This document shows positions 25,201 to 38,200 of a stretch of 64,000 bases of DNA, piece by piece (positions within the stretch are counted from its first letter, which is position 1; every line of letters begins with the position of its first letter). The position numbers were made by a program, and so were the translations under genes. The notes under the pieces are model-generated. The model did no database searches, was not told the DNA's origin, and saw only the letters and a list, made by a program, of their open reading frames with translations. Source of the stretch: Nymphalis io (lineage: Eukaryota > Arthropoda > Insecta > Lepidoptera > Nymphalidae); assembly GCF_905147045.1 (NCBI RefSeq), contig NC_065918.1, forward strand, positions 14,880,001 to 14,944,000, in the 5' to 3' direction.

Positions 25201-25437
25201 TTCTCTATGAAAGGGGTGTGACGTTAAAAAGTTGACGATTGGAAGATATATTTGGGCGCGCACGTGAAGTTTTAATGCGACCGCCCCGTGTCGTAATTAG
25301 GAGTTGAATATGTTTAGCGTGTGGTGGCGCTACGGTCGATAGCGGGGTAAGCGGTACGGGTCATAGGGATCGATACCAAAGTAAGGCGCGCGTCGAGCGA
25401 GCAGTCCGTCGACTATCTCGGCGGCGGCATCACGCGT
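25201..25437 (+). promoter_or_regulatory. Rdl: GC-rich promoter / 5' UTR block of Rdl
   Basis: A sharp rise in G+C and CpG (cgcgcgtcgagcgagc, ggcggcggcat and others) directly before the Rdl start codon, set in strongly AT-rich DNA. No TATA box is evident. A TCAGT-like initiator-type word is not exact here ('gcagtccgtc' at about 25401). I infer a CpG-rich promoter and 5' untranslated leader. The transcription start cannot be fixed from sequence alone. Confidence 0.55.
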
Positions 25438-25550
25438 ATGTCCTGGTCCCATGCGACCGGTGCTCGCGCCATGAACGGCCGCGTCCGCAGCTTGCCGCTG
25501 CTACTTGCAGCGCTTGTGGCTGTTTCTTTTCCTCATCCTGATTATGTCGC
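25438..25550 (+). CDS. Rdl: Rdl exon 1: start codon and signal peptide
   Basis: 113 bp, 37 codons plus two bases, ending at a consensus donor GTAAGT. It begins MSWSHATGARAMNGRV, then the hydrophobic LPLLLAALVAVSF, a typical secretory signal. I chose the first ATG at 25438. The in-frame ATG at codon 12 would also leave a working signal and cannot be excluded. The split last codon (GC plus G of exon 2) gives Ala and leads into the AAGGGG stretch. The exon is GC-rich, unlike the intron that follows. It was recognised from the join with exon 2 and the match in style to known insect RDL N-termini. Confidence 0.9.
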
Positions 25551-28500
25551 GTAAGTATTTAAAAATTAATAAAGTGAATTAAGCAAGCAAAACTTTTTAA
25601 ATGAGAAGTTGCGGCTACGATACAGAGAGTTTCACTTACGAAGTTATTTTAATAAAGTTATGAATTAAAAATAACTTATTTTCGATTTAAATTGCATTAA
25701 AATGGTAAATAAATAAATTTTCTATCGACCTGTGATGCAAAAACTGTGCTTATAGCAGTTTAAGATGCTTATTAAATCAACGAAAAAAGTTTTGCCGTTC
25801 AAAAGTTTGCAGTGAAGTTAATGCGTTCGTCGAGTGCATCCGTATTTATAGTGGGAAATTTAAATTTCTATGACATTTAGTGATAGTATAAAGTGACGTA
25901 ATGTCTGTATTTTAATATTTGGCTGCGGTTCGGGCTTACACTTACGTAGTTTAGAAGGTCACATGCGCAAAGACGAGATATTTAAGTGTTCGTAATTAAA
26001 TATATCGAAAAATATGGAGATACCTATTGAAATTTCGTGAAATTTACTAAGACGATTGTGTTAAGTCTGTTGGTTTTCTTGCATTAATGTCTAAGTGTAC
26101 CTGCTTTAAGTAAAAAATTTAGCAATTGCGTTGGTGTGGAGTTGAATTTATCGATTCGACTAAGATTTGGGCATACTCGTTCATTGTTTCATTGTTCCAT
26201 CTCAGCGTTTCTTTTGATTCCAATTGATTTTTTGTCAAAACTACACCATCAATGGATTTTAAGCTTAGGCGTTTCGTGAAGTTTGATCTTATTTAAATAC
26301 GCTTATACATTTATTGGGCATAAAAAAACTTTATAATATTTTCTGTTTCATTTTTAAATTAAGGCTGATTAGAGATATTGTATTTAGGGAATTATATTAT
26401 ACATTTAAAAAAATCAACCATACAACAAGTAGTAAGTTTATGCCCGCGGCATCGCCCTGATTTAGTGGGGGGGGGGATCCTTAGGCTTTTAGGGATCTTT
26501 CAGTAAGCTGTTATAAATTTACATAAAGCAAAATATGTATGTTTCAACAAAATATTGAAACTAGGAACATTTTTTAAATAAAATGATAAGTTTTATAATA
26601 TGGTTAGTAATTTTAATTAAATAATAAAATGTTATAGAAATCAGATAAATAAAATTTAAACTGACACTGAAAGGTGTCCAATTCCGATTTTGGTAATTTA
26701 TATTTATTCAAATTGTCAATTTTGAATATCGAATATGCTTGAACTGCATTTGTAGGCTGCACTTTGAAGACAAACGTAGTACTATTAACATTATCTTAAC
26801 AAAACGTATACATATTTTTTATATATGCTAATAAATAAAGCTGGATAATTTGTTTGTCTGTTTATTTGTTTGTTTATTAGACCGATTTGAAAAGTCATTT
26901 TTGCGTTAGATAAACCATTTATTGAGAGATATTATAACCCCCTTTAACATACTGTTCCAATCCGCGCTAAACTAATAAACAATTAAAATTTATTTAAATA
27001 TCGTGCAATTTGTGATAAAAATTTAACACAATAAAAATTACTGGAAACATATACGAATTAATTACCAACGTTATTAATTTAAACCTTATTTCGTTCAAGA
27101 ATTAATTTTAAAAACCTCATAACCTGACCTACTTGTATAACAATCAGCTGGTTTTAATGTTTAATGGCATTTCATGCATTCAATAATTAAGCCGATACAT
27201 AATGGATTAATACAAACAAAGCTCGCCATGAAACGGTTTAAATTACCACTATGCTGTTAGTTTTAGTTCATGTGGTTAACCGCTTTTTACACATTTTATG
27301 TTAAAATGTTAATACCTATCTTATATAAGACAAACATAGCACACACGCTGTACCATTATGCACCATATAGGGTCGAGATATGACTACTGAAAATATATCG
27401 CATGCTGCCAACGATAACATCTGCAAAAATAATATAAGCTTAAAATTTTAAAGGAGAAATGAACATATTAGGAATAATAATTTTTTTTAAATTGCTCCGT
27501 GTATAATTTCGATATCACGAAATCAAGTCGCCGACGGCGATGCAACGCTTCCGTTCCGCGTCGATGGAAACTAGTTTTCCGAAATATGTCGAACATTTCT
27601 CGATAGCTTAAGTGAAATCGGAACATTTAATATTAACAATATTATTAACACTTACAGTTACAGCTCATTTAGTAGCATCTTTGAAAATAATGATTCGTCA
27701 CAACTCGGTCTTTTGTACATTCTTAACACATTCATAGTATACAATTTAAAAAAAAATACATTTCAATAGAATTAGTAATTTGATATTACGTTGTTTATTA
27801 AATAGTAAAATTGTTAACATCGTCAATGCATTAACACAAATTACATAGGGCTGATAGCCTTGAGTTTTATGACTCTCCCGCCAGGTGGCGTCGCCGAGCC
27901 CATTAGGGCCAATAGCTACAAAAACACTCCAAACCAAACGAGCTGGCCGTCGTCGCGTTTGGACTCTACTACCACTTACCATCAGGTGGAGTAGAGTCAC
28001 TTGCCATCCCGGACATATAAACATAAAAAAAAAAAACATAACGCACCTAAGAACATTTTTTATCCAAAAGCTACTCCGCTAAAACAATATATTATATTGC
28101 AAATAAATTTATCTGACTTTTGCAAATGAAAGAATAATAATAATAATAGATATGTGACTAAAACCCCGAGGTATCTTTTGTTGCTATATGGCGAATACTT
28201 TACTTAAGCCTCAGCTACGGTAAGCTGTTTCTGTTGTTCCACCCACTCTGGGCACTTAGGTCCGGAGTGTGTTTCGTGAGATGTTTTCTATGTGACCACG
28301 CTTATGGCACTCTCGGAAAGGCTCTTAACGCGTCATCTTGCATAGATATCTGCTAAACATCCAAGACCTTCAAGTACCTATAAAAAGTGCAAAGTGAGTG
28401 CCACACATTGTCTTAAGACTCATTTATGGAGTTGGGGTCTTATTTTTTTAATTTGTGTCTATGACACTCTAGAACGGAGAAGTGCACTGGCCGGCGTCCC

Positions 28501-29212
28501 AAACAATATGCACGCTACATGCGATAGTGCAATAGCCCCCCTTATAAGTCTGATCACCATGGCCTGTAGTCCGCAACGTGCAAGCATGCCTTATTCTGGG
28601 ACTTAGAGCGTTAACCAATATCGGAACTGCATAGAGAGCCAATATTCGTATCAGGCCAGCATATAGGCGGCAACAATCATTCAGACCACCTACATTTGAC
28701 AGCTGATTCAATGCTTGGGTTGAGCTTTGAAAATCTACAAACTATCCTGATTACGTACTTACCTATAGTAACCATGCGAACTTCTTAACTCCCAACCTTT
28801 ACAGAAACTTGTTTGTCAGAAAAACATATGATTAATATTACATTAACGGTCCCTTTTTTAAATAGAGCTTGTGAGCATTCAAAAAAATATTGATCAATTA
28901 ACTTAAATAAGAGCTGGACGCTTAGTATGTGGAAGTTCATCTCGCTTCAGCTGGACTCGCATGTGAAAAAAACAGACATACTTACATATCATTATAAACA
29001 TTATTATTAAGAACGTTTAATGCTTACAAATACTATCGATTTCATAGTTTGTAATGGTAGAGGATTCCTGAAATCTAAGTACCAGTTTTAGTCATTTATA
29101 TTCCGTTTTGACAACTTAATGGCGATAAAATGAAGATAGGGGTGCACTTTCTTTACGAAATGTAGAAATGTTTACTGGACTTGATGAGAAAAGCGATTAA
29201 GACATGATATGA

Positions 29213-29255
<43 letters not shown>

Positions 29256-32200
29256 GTAAGTATAATATAGCTTATTGTTTAAAATAGGATACAGTACGTC
29301 GTAATAATTATACGATTGGCGTATATTTTTTATTATTTACAAAAACGGGTAATGGTGTATTAAAAGGGACGATAATTCCTTATAAAAGAATACGTAAATC
29401 TATTCCGTAGATAGTGATTTCAACCGACACATCCATGTTCCATCGAAATTATGTCATATTTATCATCATCTTGCACAGTTGTGTAAGCTCTAGTATATTT
29501 TTCTTTAAGAACCGCGTAGGCCTTTGTCTAGCAAGTTGTAATTTACGTTATAGATGTTGATTTTGACGAGCTTGCACAAAGCCCTACCACCTGATAGAAA
29601 GTGACTACAACCACCCATGACTTGTTTCCATTTTATTAGAAAGATCTAATCAACTTTTAATGAACTATATTGGCCTTGGCTCGAAACATGGGTTTGGTGC
29701 GGAAACTAACTGTTAATTAACGGTGTATAATTTTTAGCTTTTATAAAGTTTGCTAGAAACGTTTTTACGTAAAATAAAATTACGATAATTTATATCTATG
29801 ACATATTTTCTTAATATTCGACCAAATGTCATTTATAAAGTTTTTATTTAAAAATTTATATGAAATAATTATGTGTTGCACGGTTCGTAAATTTAAACAT
29901 CTGAATAAGTAAATGTCCACTGGACAAAGGTCTCGGCTTCTTTTGAGAAGCTTGTTCCACCTCGCTGCTCTAATGTGGATTAATGGTTACACGTATTCTG
30001 CAAAATATTCTACTGCTCTTTGGTTTTATAATAATAACTAATATCCCTCTGCGTCTTCGCCCACGAGTGAGGCGGGATGGAAGTGTAAGGTTAAGTTAGC
30101 TCTATGTCTTTTTAATATATATCATGTATCTAAAAATTCGTAATGATCGGTTGTGTAGTTAAAACGTGATAGGGTAACAAATAAACAAACTCACTTTTGC
30201 ATCAATAATATTAATAAAGATATGAATATTTATAAAATTGTTTTAAACCCAAAATAATTAATATGAAAAAATCTTAGAAATGCACATTTACTGAGAAAAA
30301 ATATAGACTCTATATCGATTCGCGCCACAAGTTTCGGGGTTGGAAACGTAGCAGTGACGTTTACGAGTTTCCCCCACATGAGATGGGATGTCTGTAGGAC
30401 TCGCCGGCGTTGAAGGCGCAGGAATATCCACTAAAAAACCAGCGGTACCCACTACGTCTTGCCCAGGGACGTCACGGGATCGCTTGCGCATACTATCGTG
30501 CCGTCCCGACGATTAAGTCCCTACTAATAATTTCAAATAACAAAATTTAAATTTACATAAAATATAATTCTTTGACAGTTTTATTGTTTACTTTAATTAT
30601 ATATATATATAATATTCACCATATGCGGGCACCTTAATTTCATTCTATAGTATAGTAATTACAGCTAAAACTTAATCCAGATACTGGAGGACGCTCGGTT
30701 AACTATTGTTAACAGAGCGTACACCAATATCTGGATTGTTAAATCTAAACGGGCTCCCACGATACAGGCCTCCTAGTTTATGTACCGACGGATTTATTCA
30801 CAAAACTGTTAAATAAAGTTTTATTTTTATTGAATAATATAAAAAAGAAATTTCTTTTGAATTTGACTTCATATAAATTTTACCTAATAAATCTACCTTA
30901 GATTACGAGTTTACAGTGAAATAACATAAAGGAGATAATAATGTATATTATTATTGGATAATTCATAAGATAAACTTATAATTAATTATAACAAATAAAT
31001 ATTGAAAGCACGAAATTGCTATCATGGCAGACGCAGTGAAAAATGTTATTGGATACATAACATTTTTATGAACGAGCATTGTGGAATATTTTTAATATTA
31101 TGACGTTGCGAGGATTATAGTTTTCAAGTTTAAAACTATGAAGAATAATTTTACCTAAACATACATTATTGTTTTCTAAATATACAAAATTGTAATCTAA
31201 ACTTTTTTCATTTTAATCTTCAGATTTGCTTCAAAGAATCATTACCCGATATTTCGTAGCGGTCCGTAGCGCTCAGCGTAGCGCAAAGGCGCAAAATGCT
31301 TCGCGGGGAACTTGACACAATTATTACGTTCATGTAAAATTTAAAGTATGACAACGATACTTCATTGTAATAATAATAATAAAAGGTCACATATATTTAC
31401 ATATTTATTGTGTTTACTAGTGGTAGGGCTTTGTGCAAGACCGTCTGTGTAGGTAAAACCAGGTAATTGCAGGCACAAGGTACATAATATCTTAGTTACC
31501 AAGGTTGGTGGCGCATAGGCGATGTAGGGGATGGTTAACATTTCTTACAATGCCAATGTCGTATGTCAATGTATGGGTGTACAAAATACAATGTCAATGT
31601 ATGGGCGTTGGCGACTACTTAGCAGCAGGTGGCCCAAATGCTCGTCCGCCTACCTGTAAAAAAAGTTAATATTTTGTGTAATAATGTCTTATCATTTTCT
31701 GCCATAGAGATAAATATCAAGTACTAGCTAACTGTCCATAAGATATACATTAACTACATGTACAAACACAGGTAAATCGTTTTTTCCTTTACTCTAACAT
31801 ATTGACGAGGAAATTGTTTTTTTTTTTTATTTAAATACTTCTTTCTATACATACTTAAGCATCCGTGTCATTTTAAATTCCCGAATTACACCAATAAAGC
31901 TGTTATTTTTAATTTTTGTTCTTTTATAGCTTCGTTAAATTTTTATGAGGGAAATTAATAATTTAAACATTTATGCTTTTTAAGCGCAGTACGTACGTCT
32001 AATCTTACGTGTGAATATGGCCGGCTAGTATATTATTGTCGTACATATTTATTAACTCGTTGTGCTTGGGAAAATTACACTTCTAACGAGATGATCGATA
32101 TAGTTGATGATTAAGAAACATACCCCTTTTAACATACACAAATCTTAAATTTTAAGAAACAATTTTTAGTGCCCCGATAGAATTAAAAGTAGTCACATAT

Positions 32201-35200
32201 TAATATTATATGAAGTGATGGACGAAAGAAAAGAATACAATAAAGAATCATTTTTGATAATATTTACTATACTAAAACAATAACAAATCTCGTAATACTT
32301 ATTAATTAGCGGAAATAAATTTACCAGTACAATTCATATATTCTTTTTACTTTGTAAATATATATGATTATTAGTATCTCATTAATTAAAAAAAATCTTG
32401 GACCTACTGAATAATGTAAATTGAATATATAAATCTGCTACCAGGATAGTCTTTGATTACGTTCTGATAATGAAAAAATATATTTTTTCTTTTATAAACG
32501 TTTGTTTATCTTTCATGATTTTACTTTTTAATGTTCAAGAAAAATAAAGCAGTAGACTGTTAATCTTCCCCAGCTAAGATATAAGATATAATAAGCTCCA
32601 AATCTTCCAAAACAGCTTGTTTTGGAAGATTTGGAGCTTATTCTTCTCCACTGGTCTTATGCGATACAGGAAGGATTTTTCATGATGTTTATTAATCTTC
32701 AACGCCTAGCAACAAAAACTAATCCCATGAAAACCCAGTAATACTTGCCCTTGTTCGAACTAATGACGCACGATTGACACATTTTCAATCAAATGGACCG
32801 ACATCCATAATTATAAAATTATAAAATCGTAATAAATGTCAATAAAAAAAATTACATTCTACCCGAAATATTATCAGAAATCAGTCTTGCAATTCTGAGT
32901 TCGTTAGTTGTATGAACTGATTAAACGCAGACGCTTTAAACTTATTTTAAATTATTAAGGGATTAAACATTTTTTTATTTTAACTAACATTTTTTAAATA
33001 AAATGAAGAAATATATAATGAAAGTTATTGCTATTCTTATTAACAACAATACATTGAAACTTAATTATAAAATATTTGTAAAAGTATGGAAGTTATTAAA
33101 AGAAAATAATAATAATTTACTTTCATAGAAGCCATTTAAGCGTTTAATAACGTATTAAACATTTTCTATTAATATATAGAAAATGTACGCTACGTTACCC
33201 TACTACCCTACAATAATACATAAATAGCTTTCACACGTATAAAAATAGATTCTACAATCGAAGAACGTTCACAACACACCAGCCGTTATTTATCATCTTA
33301 AAAAAAATCGTATCTGTAAAAAAAATCGTATCTGTAAAATAAATCGTGTTAGAAATACAGACATAATCAGATACGACCATACGAGACGATACGACCATAT
33401 TATATATCAAGCACAAGTAAGTGCGGCATCAAATCAGTGTGGAGTACATTAAATAAAACAAAGATTGAAATTTACTCCAACTTCCTGCGCTTAAACTGTT
33501 TTTTGCTTCAATTTCAAAGTTCACAAGCAAAATTTCGTGGCTCAGAGCGCTGCAACCGTTTCAGAAGAACCGTTTGAATTAATCAGCTTTGTATTTCAAA
33601 GGAAAATTCGAGAGTTAAACGCCCTTTAATATCTAGTACTTTCACGTCGTTAAATTCGTAAGCTCAGCGTATAGCGTTAGATCAGCCTTGGGGGACGCAA
33701 TTTAATTGGTCTAGATTACATTTTTGATTGCTTAAACCGACCGGTTACGTATTTTAAAAACGTATGTATTTTATTGACTTTGTATGAATATAACGAACGT
33801 TAAGTGCACTTTGAAGATTGGAAACACTAAAGAGGAATATTTACAATATTAATAATATTTGTAATGTGAAATTGGTAATTTGAATCAAGCAAATAAACCC
33901 GAATAAATAAATAGAGCTCACGTTAAATCAAAAGGTTGCTTCGATAGAAACCATGCTTCAGTTAATTTACCCTCAAACAACAATACTTTCGAATCTAGCA
34001 TATAATTTTTATCTTAATTTCTATTGATGATGTAAAAAATGGTTAATATTTCAGTATAAATTCAATATAAAGTGACCAAGTGCCGCGTAAATCTTTATTA
34101 AGAAATCAAAAAGCAATATTATTATTTTTTGTAATAAACTGAAATTGTATTAATTTTCTGCAGTATTTTTTAGATTCAATTCAATTTTTTTTTAAATAGG
34201 TTTGGTAACAGTTATTACATTATACATAGGACAATAATAATATGTTCAATAACATTGAAGTAAATTATACTTACGTTATTGAGTATTGGGATAATACTAC
34301 TTACTACTTTTGCAGTTGAAACGCCCTTCCACTATTACTCCAAGGTTTGAACCTTGGAGTAATAGTGGAAAAAGTTTCATCAAAAATATTACACACCGTC
34401 TTATTGCCTCCACTGTAGACAGGTGGGCTGGTTCATTTTTCGCCCAGAGAATCGGAATTGCGATTCAAAGGGGAAATGCTGCTAACATTCTTGCCACCAT
34501 CTCACGCGATCACGATTTGTACAGTAACTATTTTTTAATTTTATTTATTGAAGGTTTTAATATATATACTATGAACAATTGACAACAGATAGTCTGACAC
34601 AAATTTATAATTAATGAAATAATAAAATAAGATATATAACATACGAACGATATATAACATAAGAAAATAAAATTACAACAATATTACATATTGAGGTGTT
34701 CTAAATTAATTTAAATTCACTATAATAATTACAAATTTGTTGTATCAACTGTACTAAGCATAATTAATTTTATAACATTTAACAGAGCTTGTAATAAATA
34801 CCTACTCGAATGAATTATAATTTAATTCAAGCGAAAACATCTATGGGCGTGGTTTTATCTGAGTCACTATATATCCCACTGTTGGCCAAAGGCCTCGTCT
34901 TCTTATTAAAACTTATAGACAATACAGCTCGAATGCTAGTCAGATACACATTTGGCAAATTCTATCGTTCATAGTAGGTTCCTCCAGAAATTTTTATTCA
35001 CGAGCACGACATAAATTATAAGCATATGAAAACTCAAAGATTTCCCAGATTTTAGCTCGTGATGAAAGATCTACTTGAACTAACAATTTGTCAATCTCAT
35101 CTCTTCATATAAATCTTAATATAAATTATATTTTATAACCTAATTTTATTTAAGTGAAATGTACTTTAACAAATTAATTTAGTCCGTATTTATGTACATA

Positions 35201-38200
35201 TTCTCGTAAAATATTTACTAGTGGAAAACTTTTCCGTATAAAATTAAAGTTTATTTTACAATTTCGGTTACTTTGCAATCAACTCGACCGAGACATGCGA
35301 AAACAAATAAAGTGAGGCGCGAAGTATTAAAATGTGTAAATTATAGATATGACATTATCTGGAAATGAATTTAATGAAACATTTTGTAACAACAGAGACT
35401 TCAATAAAATTAAATTCATATAATAGCGAGAAAAGGTTTTCGTATAGTTCGTGTCCAATACTTTGACACGGACCTTAAAGTGTATTTCAATAATATATAT
35501 TTTAGGAACGTACTTAGAAATGACAATGTTTTCGGAGCCAAAATATCTCGAAAGGTATTCGCAATGATTTTGCGAATTGCTCTCATCACGGCTCGCTTGC
35601 TGATTGCTTTTACTTAGCCTTCTCTAGAGTAACTTGACCGTTAAGAACCCATCTCACGGACAATGTGAAACACAGCGCAGCTTTTGATTTACCATGGAGT
35701 GCCTAGCCTTCACAAACTTGACCTTAGCAAATAAGGTTGCCGCAACTGCTTGACTGTTCCATGTGGATTGATATCCCAGCCTGATGCTTAAATCAGGAGT
35801 ATTCATTACAAGCCCAGACCCTTTTTTCTTAAATCCAATAGAGATAAAAGAATTGAATCACGATTAGGTGGAGAGAAACACATTTTGTTTTTAAGTGAAC
35901 ATGTATTATAACTTTAATCAAATATATAGATAAGTTTACTGTAAGTAATATTTAAATAAACGCAGTGTACTATATTTTTATCAAAGTATTACAATCGGTC
36001 AATGATCTAGAAATTAAGGTATATATATAAATATCCTGAGATATTGACTATAAAAAGCGACATTATCGGATTAAGTATCAACACCGAGCATAATAAAATT
36101 GTAGTAACATTTGGTTGATGGATATTTTTTCAAGATTCGGTCGTTCTGAATATTCGTCAATAGAGGTCAAAAACACAACTTATTTTCAAATATTTGTATT
36201 TTCAAATATATCTTTTACTTTGTTAGATTAATTATTATCAGATATATTTTTTTTTGTTTTTAATTTAAACTTAGCATGATGTTCCGAATTTAGGTCTAGT
36301 GGCTAGATATAAGGCCGCTGATCACAGGATCCTGTGTGCGAACCACCACCAGCAGGTCGGTTAATTGAAAAAGTTATTGGGTTTTTCTAATGAAAATTCT
36401 CAGTAACATCCCGGAGTTGGGAGTAAAGCCGGTTCCGGCCGGTAAAGGTTCTGCGCCTGAACTCTTTCTGGTCGTGTCGGTTGCTGTCCCATCGGATTAT
36501 GAGAGTGAGGGAATAAAAAGTACCTGTGTTTGCGTACATACTTGTGCACAATAATATATCCTGCACAGTTTGCTAATCTCTCTTGAGATTGGCCGCCGTA
36601 ACCGAAGTCAGTCAGGAGGACATCATAGATGCGTTTGATATTTTCTTGTAATATTGGCTTGTCTTTTAGTGTTATATTTCAAAAAATTAAAAAAGTCCAA
36701 ACCACGTTCAACTGTATCATTTTTCCTACGAATAGTCGTAATAAATTACACAAACTTAATTCAATTTACACGTAAAATATATTTTTTATATTGTTAGAAA
36801 ACTCTTTCGATCGTAAAATGTTATAAAAATAATGTTAATAATATTTTTTTTTTGTAGTGTTAAGTCTTTTTTTGTTCTAAAGATAAAGCGTTATTCTAAA
36901 TCGACTTAAGACATGATTTTCTTATTATTGCTTAAATATATACGTAAGTTTTTAAGAGCATGTGCTTTTACTAGTTCACTAATTGTGAACAACATAAAAA
37001 AAAACAGAAATTCAGATTGATTAAAAAAGATTGGACCAAAATTAGCGTTTTATATTGTTATTTACAGTAATTTATTAAAGCTGTAATAAATACTGGTCTA
37101 TAATTAAGGAGTATTATTGTCCCTTCTAGCCCAAGGTTTAATTCTGAAGCGAAAACGAATCATATCTAACGGCTTCGCTGCCTTTTTAAAGGGCATTGAC
37201 CTGGTGGCTTTCGTCGCTCGATAGGGACGCGCGCGGCAGGAATTATATAAACTTATAATAATATTTATAAAAAGTTTTTAAATACTCTTTTACAAGACAC
37301 TTAAGTATTTTTAAGATTTAAATTCATCAAATACTATCGATGGGTTGGATTATGTATTTTAGTTATCTACTTAAAAAGTTTCGACCAACCCGCATTGGAG
37401 CAGCGTGGTGGAATAAGCTCCAAACCTTCTCCTCAATAAAGGAGAGGAGGCCTTAGCCCAGCAGTGGGACATTCACAGGCTGTTACTGTTACTGTTACTT
37501 TAAAAGTTGACATACGAAAATCTATACCCAAAATATAAAAATACATTATTTCTTTAATCTTTGTAATATCTTTAATAATTTAAATTTACACAAAACCTGT
37601 AGTTTGTGTATATATTAGTTAATCTACCAAGTCGTAGTCAGATCCAAGTTACGGTCGATTAACAAATTACAAGTGCCAGTATCACACCAAAGCCAGTATC
37701 CATTACCAGGTAGAATTCAAACAAGATTTAATCCGAAAATCTAATTCTCTGCCGCCGCTTTGAAGTGCACGAGAGCATAATCGTGTTACAAAATGCAAAC
37801 ACAATTTAGCCACACTAAAACCATATAGCAGAGAGAAATATTTCTTATATCTTAATCATTAAATATGAAGTGGAATAAGGAATTTTACTGATTAATAGGA
37901 ATGAGGAGATTAGTCCTCGTTAACATTAATGCAAGAAAAAATATAATTTAATTTAAGTAGCTGTGCAAAAAGGGGGCTTAAATATCAAAATTGCTAATTT
38001 TTTATTCGTTTTTATTTAAGTTAATCTATTTTAAAGTTAATAATATAATACTACATATGTAGTAAAATATTGTATCCTGTAATATTTCCAAGGGTTGTGT
38101 CTGATCAAAAAAATAGTTCCTAAGTAGTATGAGTTCAGAATGTCCTGGATTTAGTAGAGGCTAGCCACCTCCTTCTCAAAAGGAGACGTTAGCCCAGCAT

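Larger units (their letters stand above)
28736..29904 (+). other. Rdl: Rdl intron 1, unremarkable stretch
   Basis: AT-rich intron with no exon seen. It contains the TA microsatellite and a small family B fragment listed separately. Confidence 0.5.

Noticed and set aside
33301..33400. CRISPR-like array
   Set aside because: Units are directly adjacent with no spacers, and the genome is an insect nuclear one.
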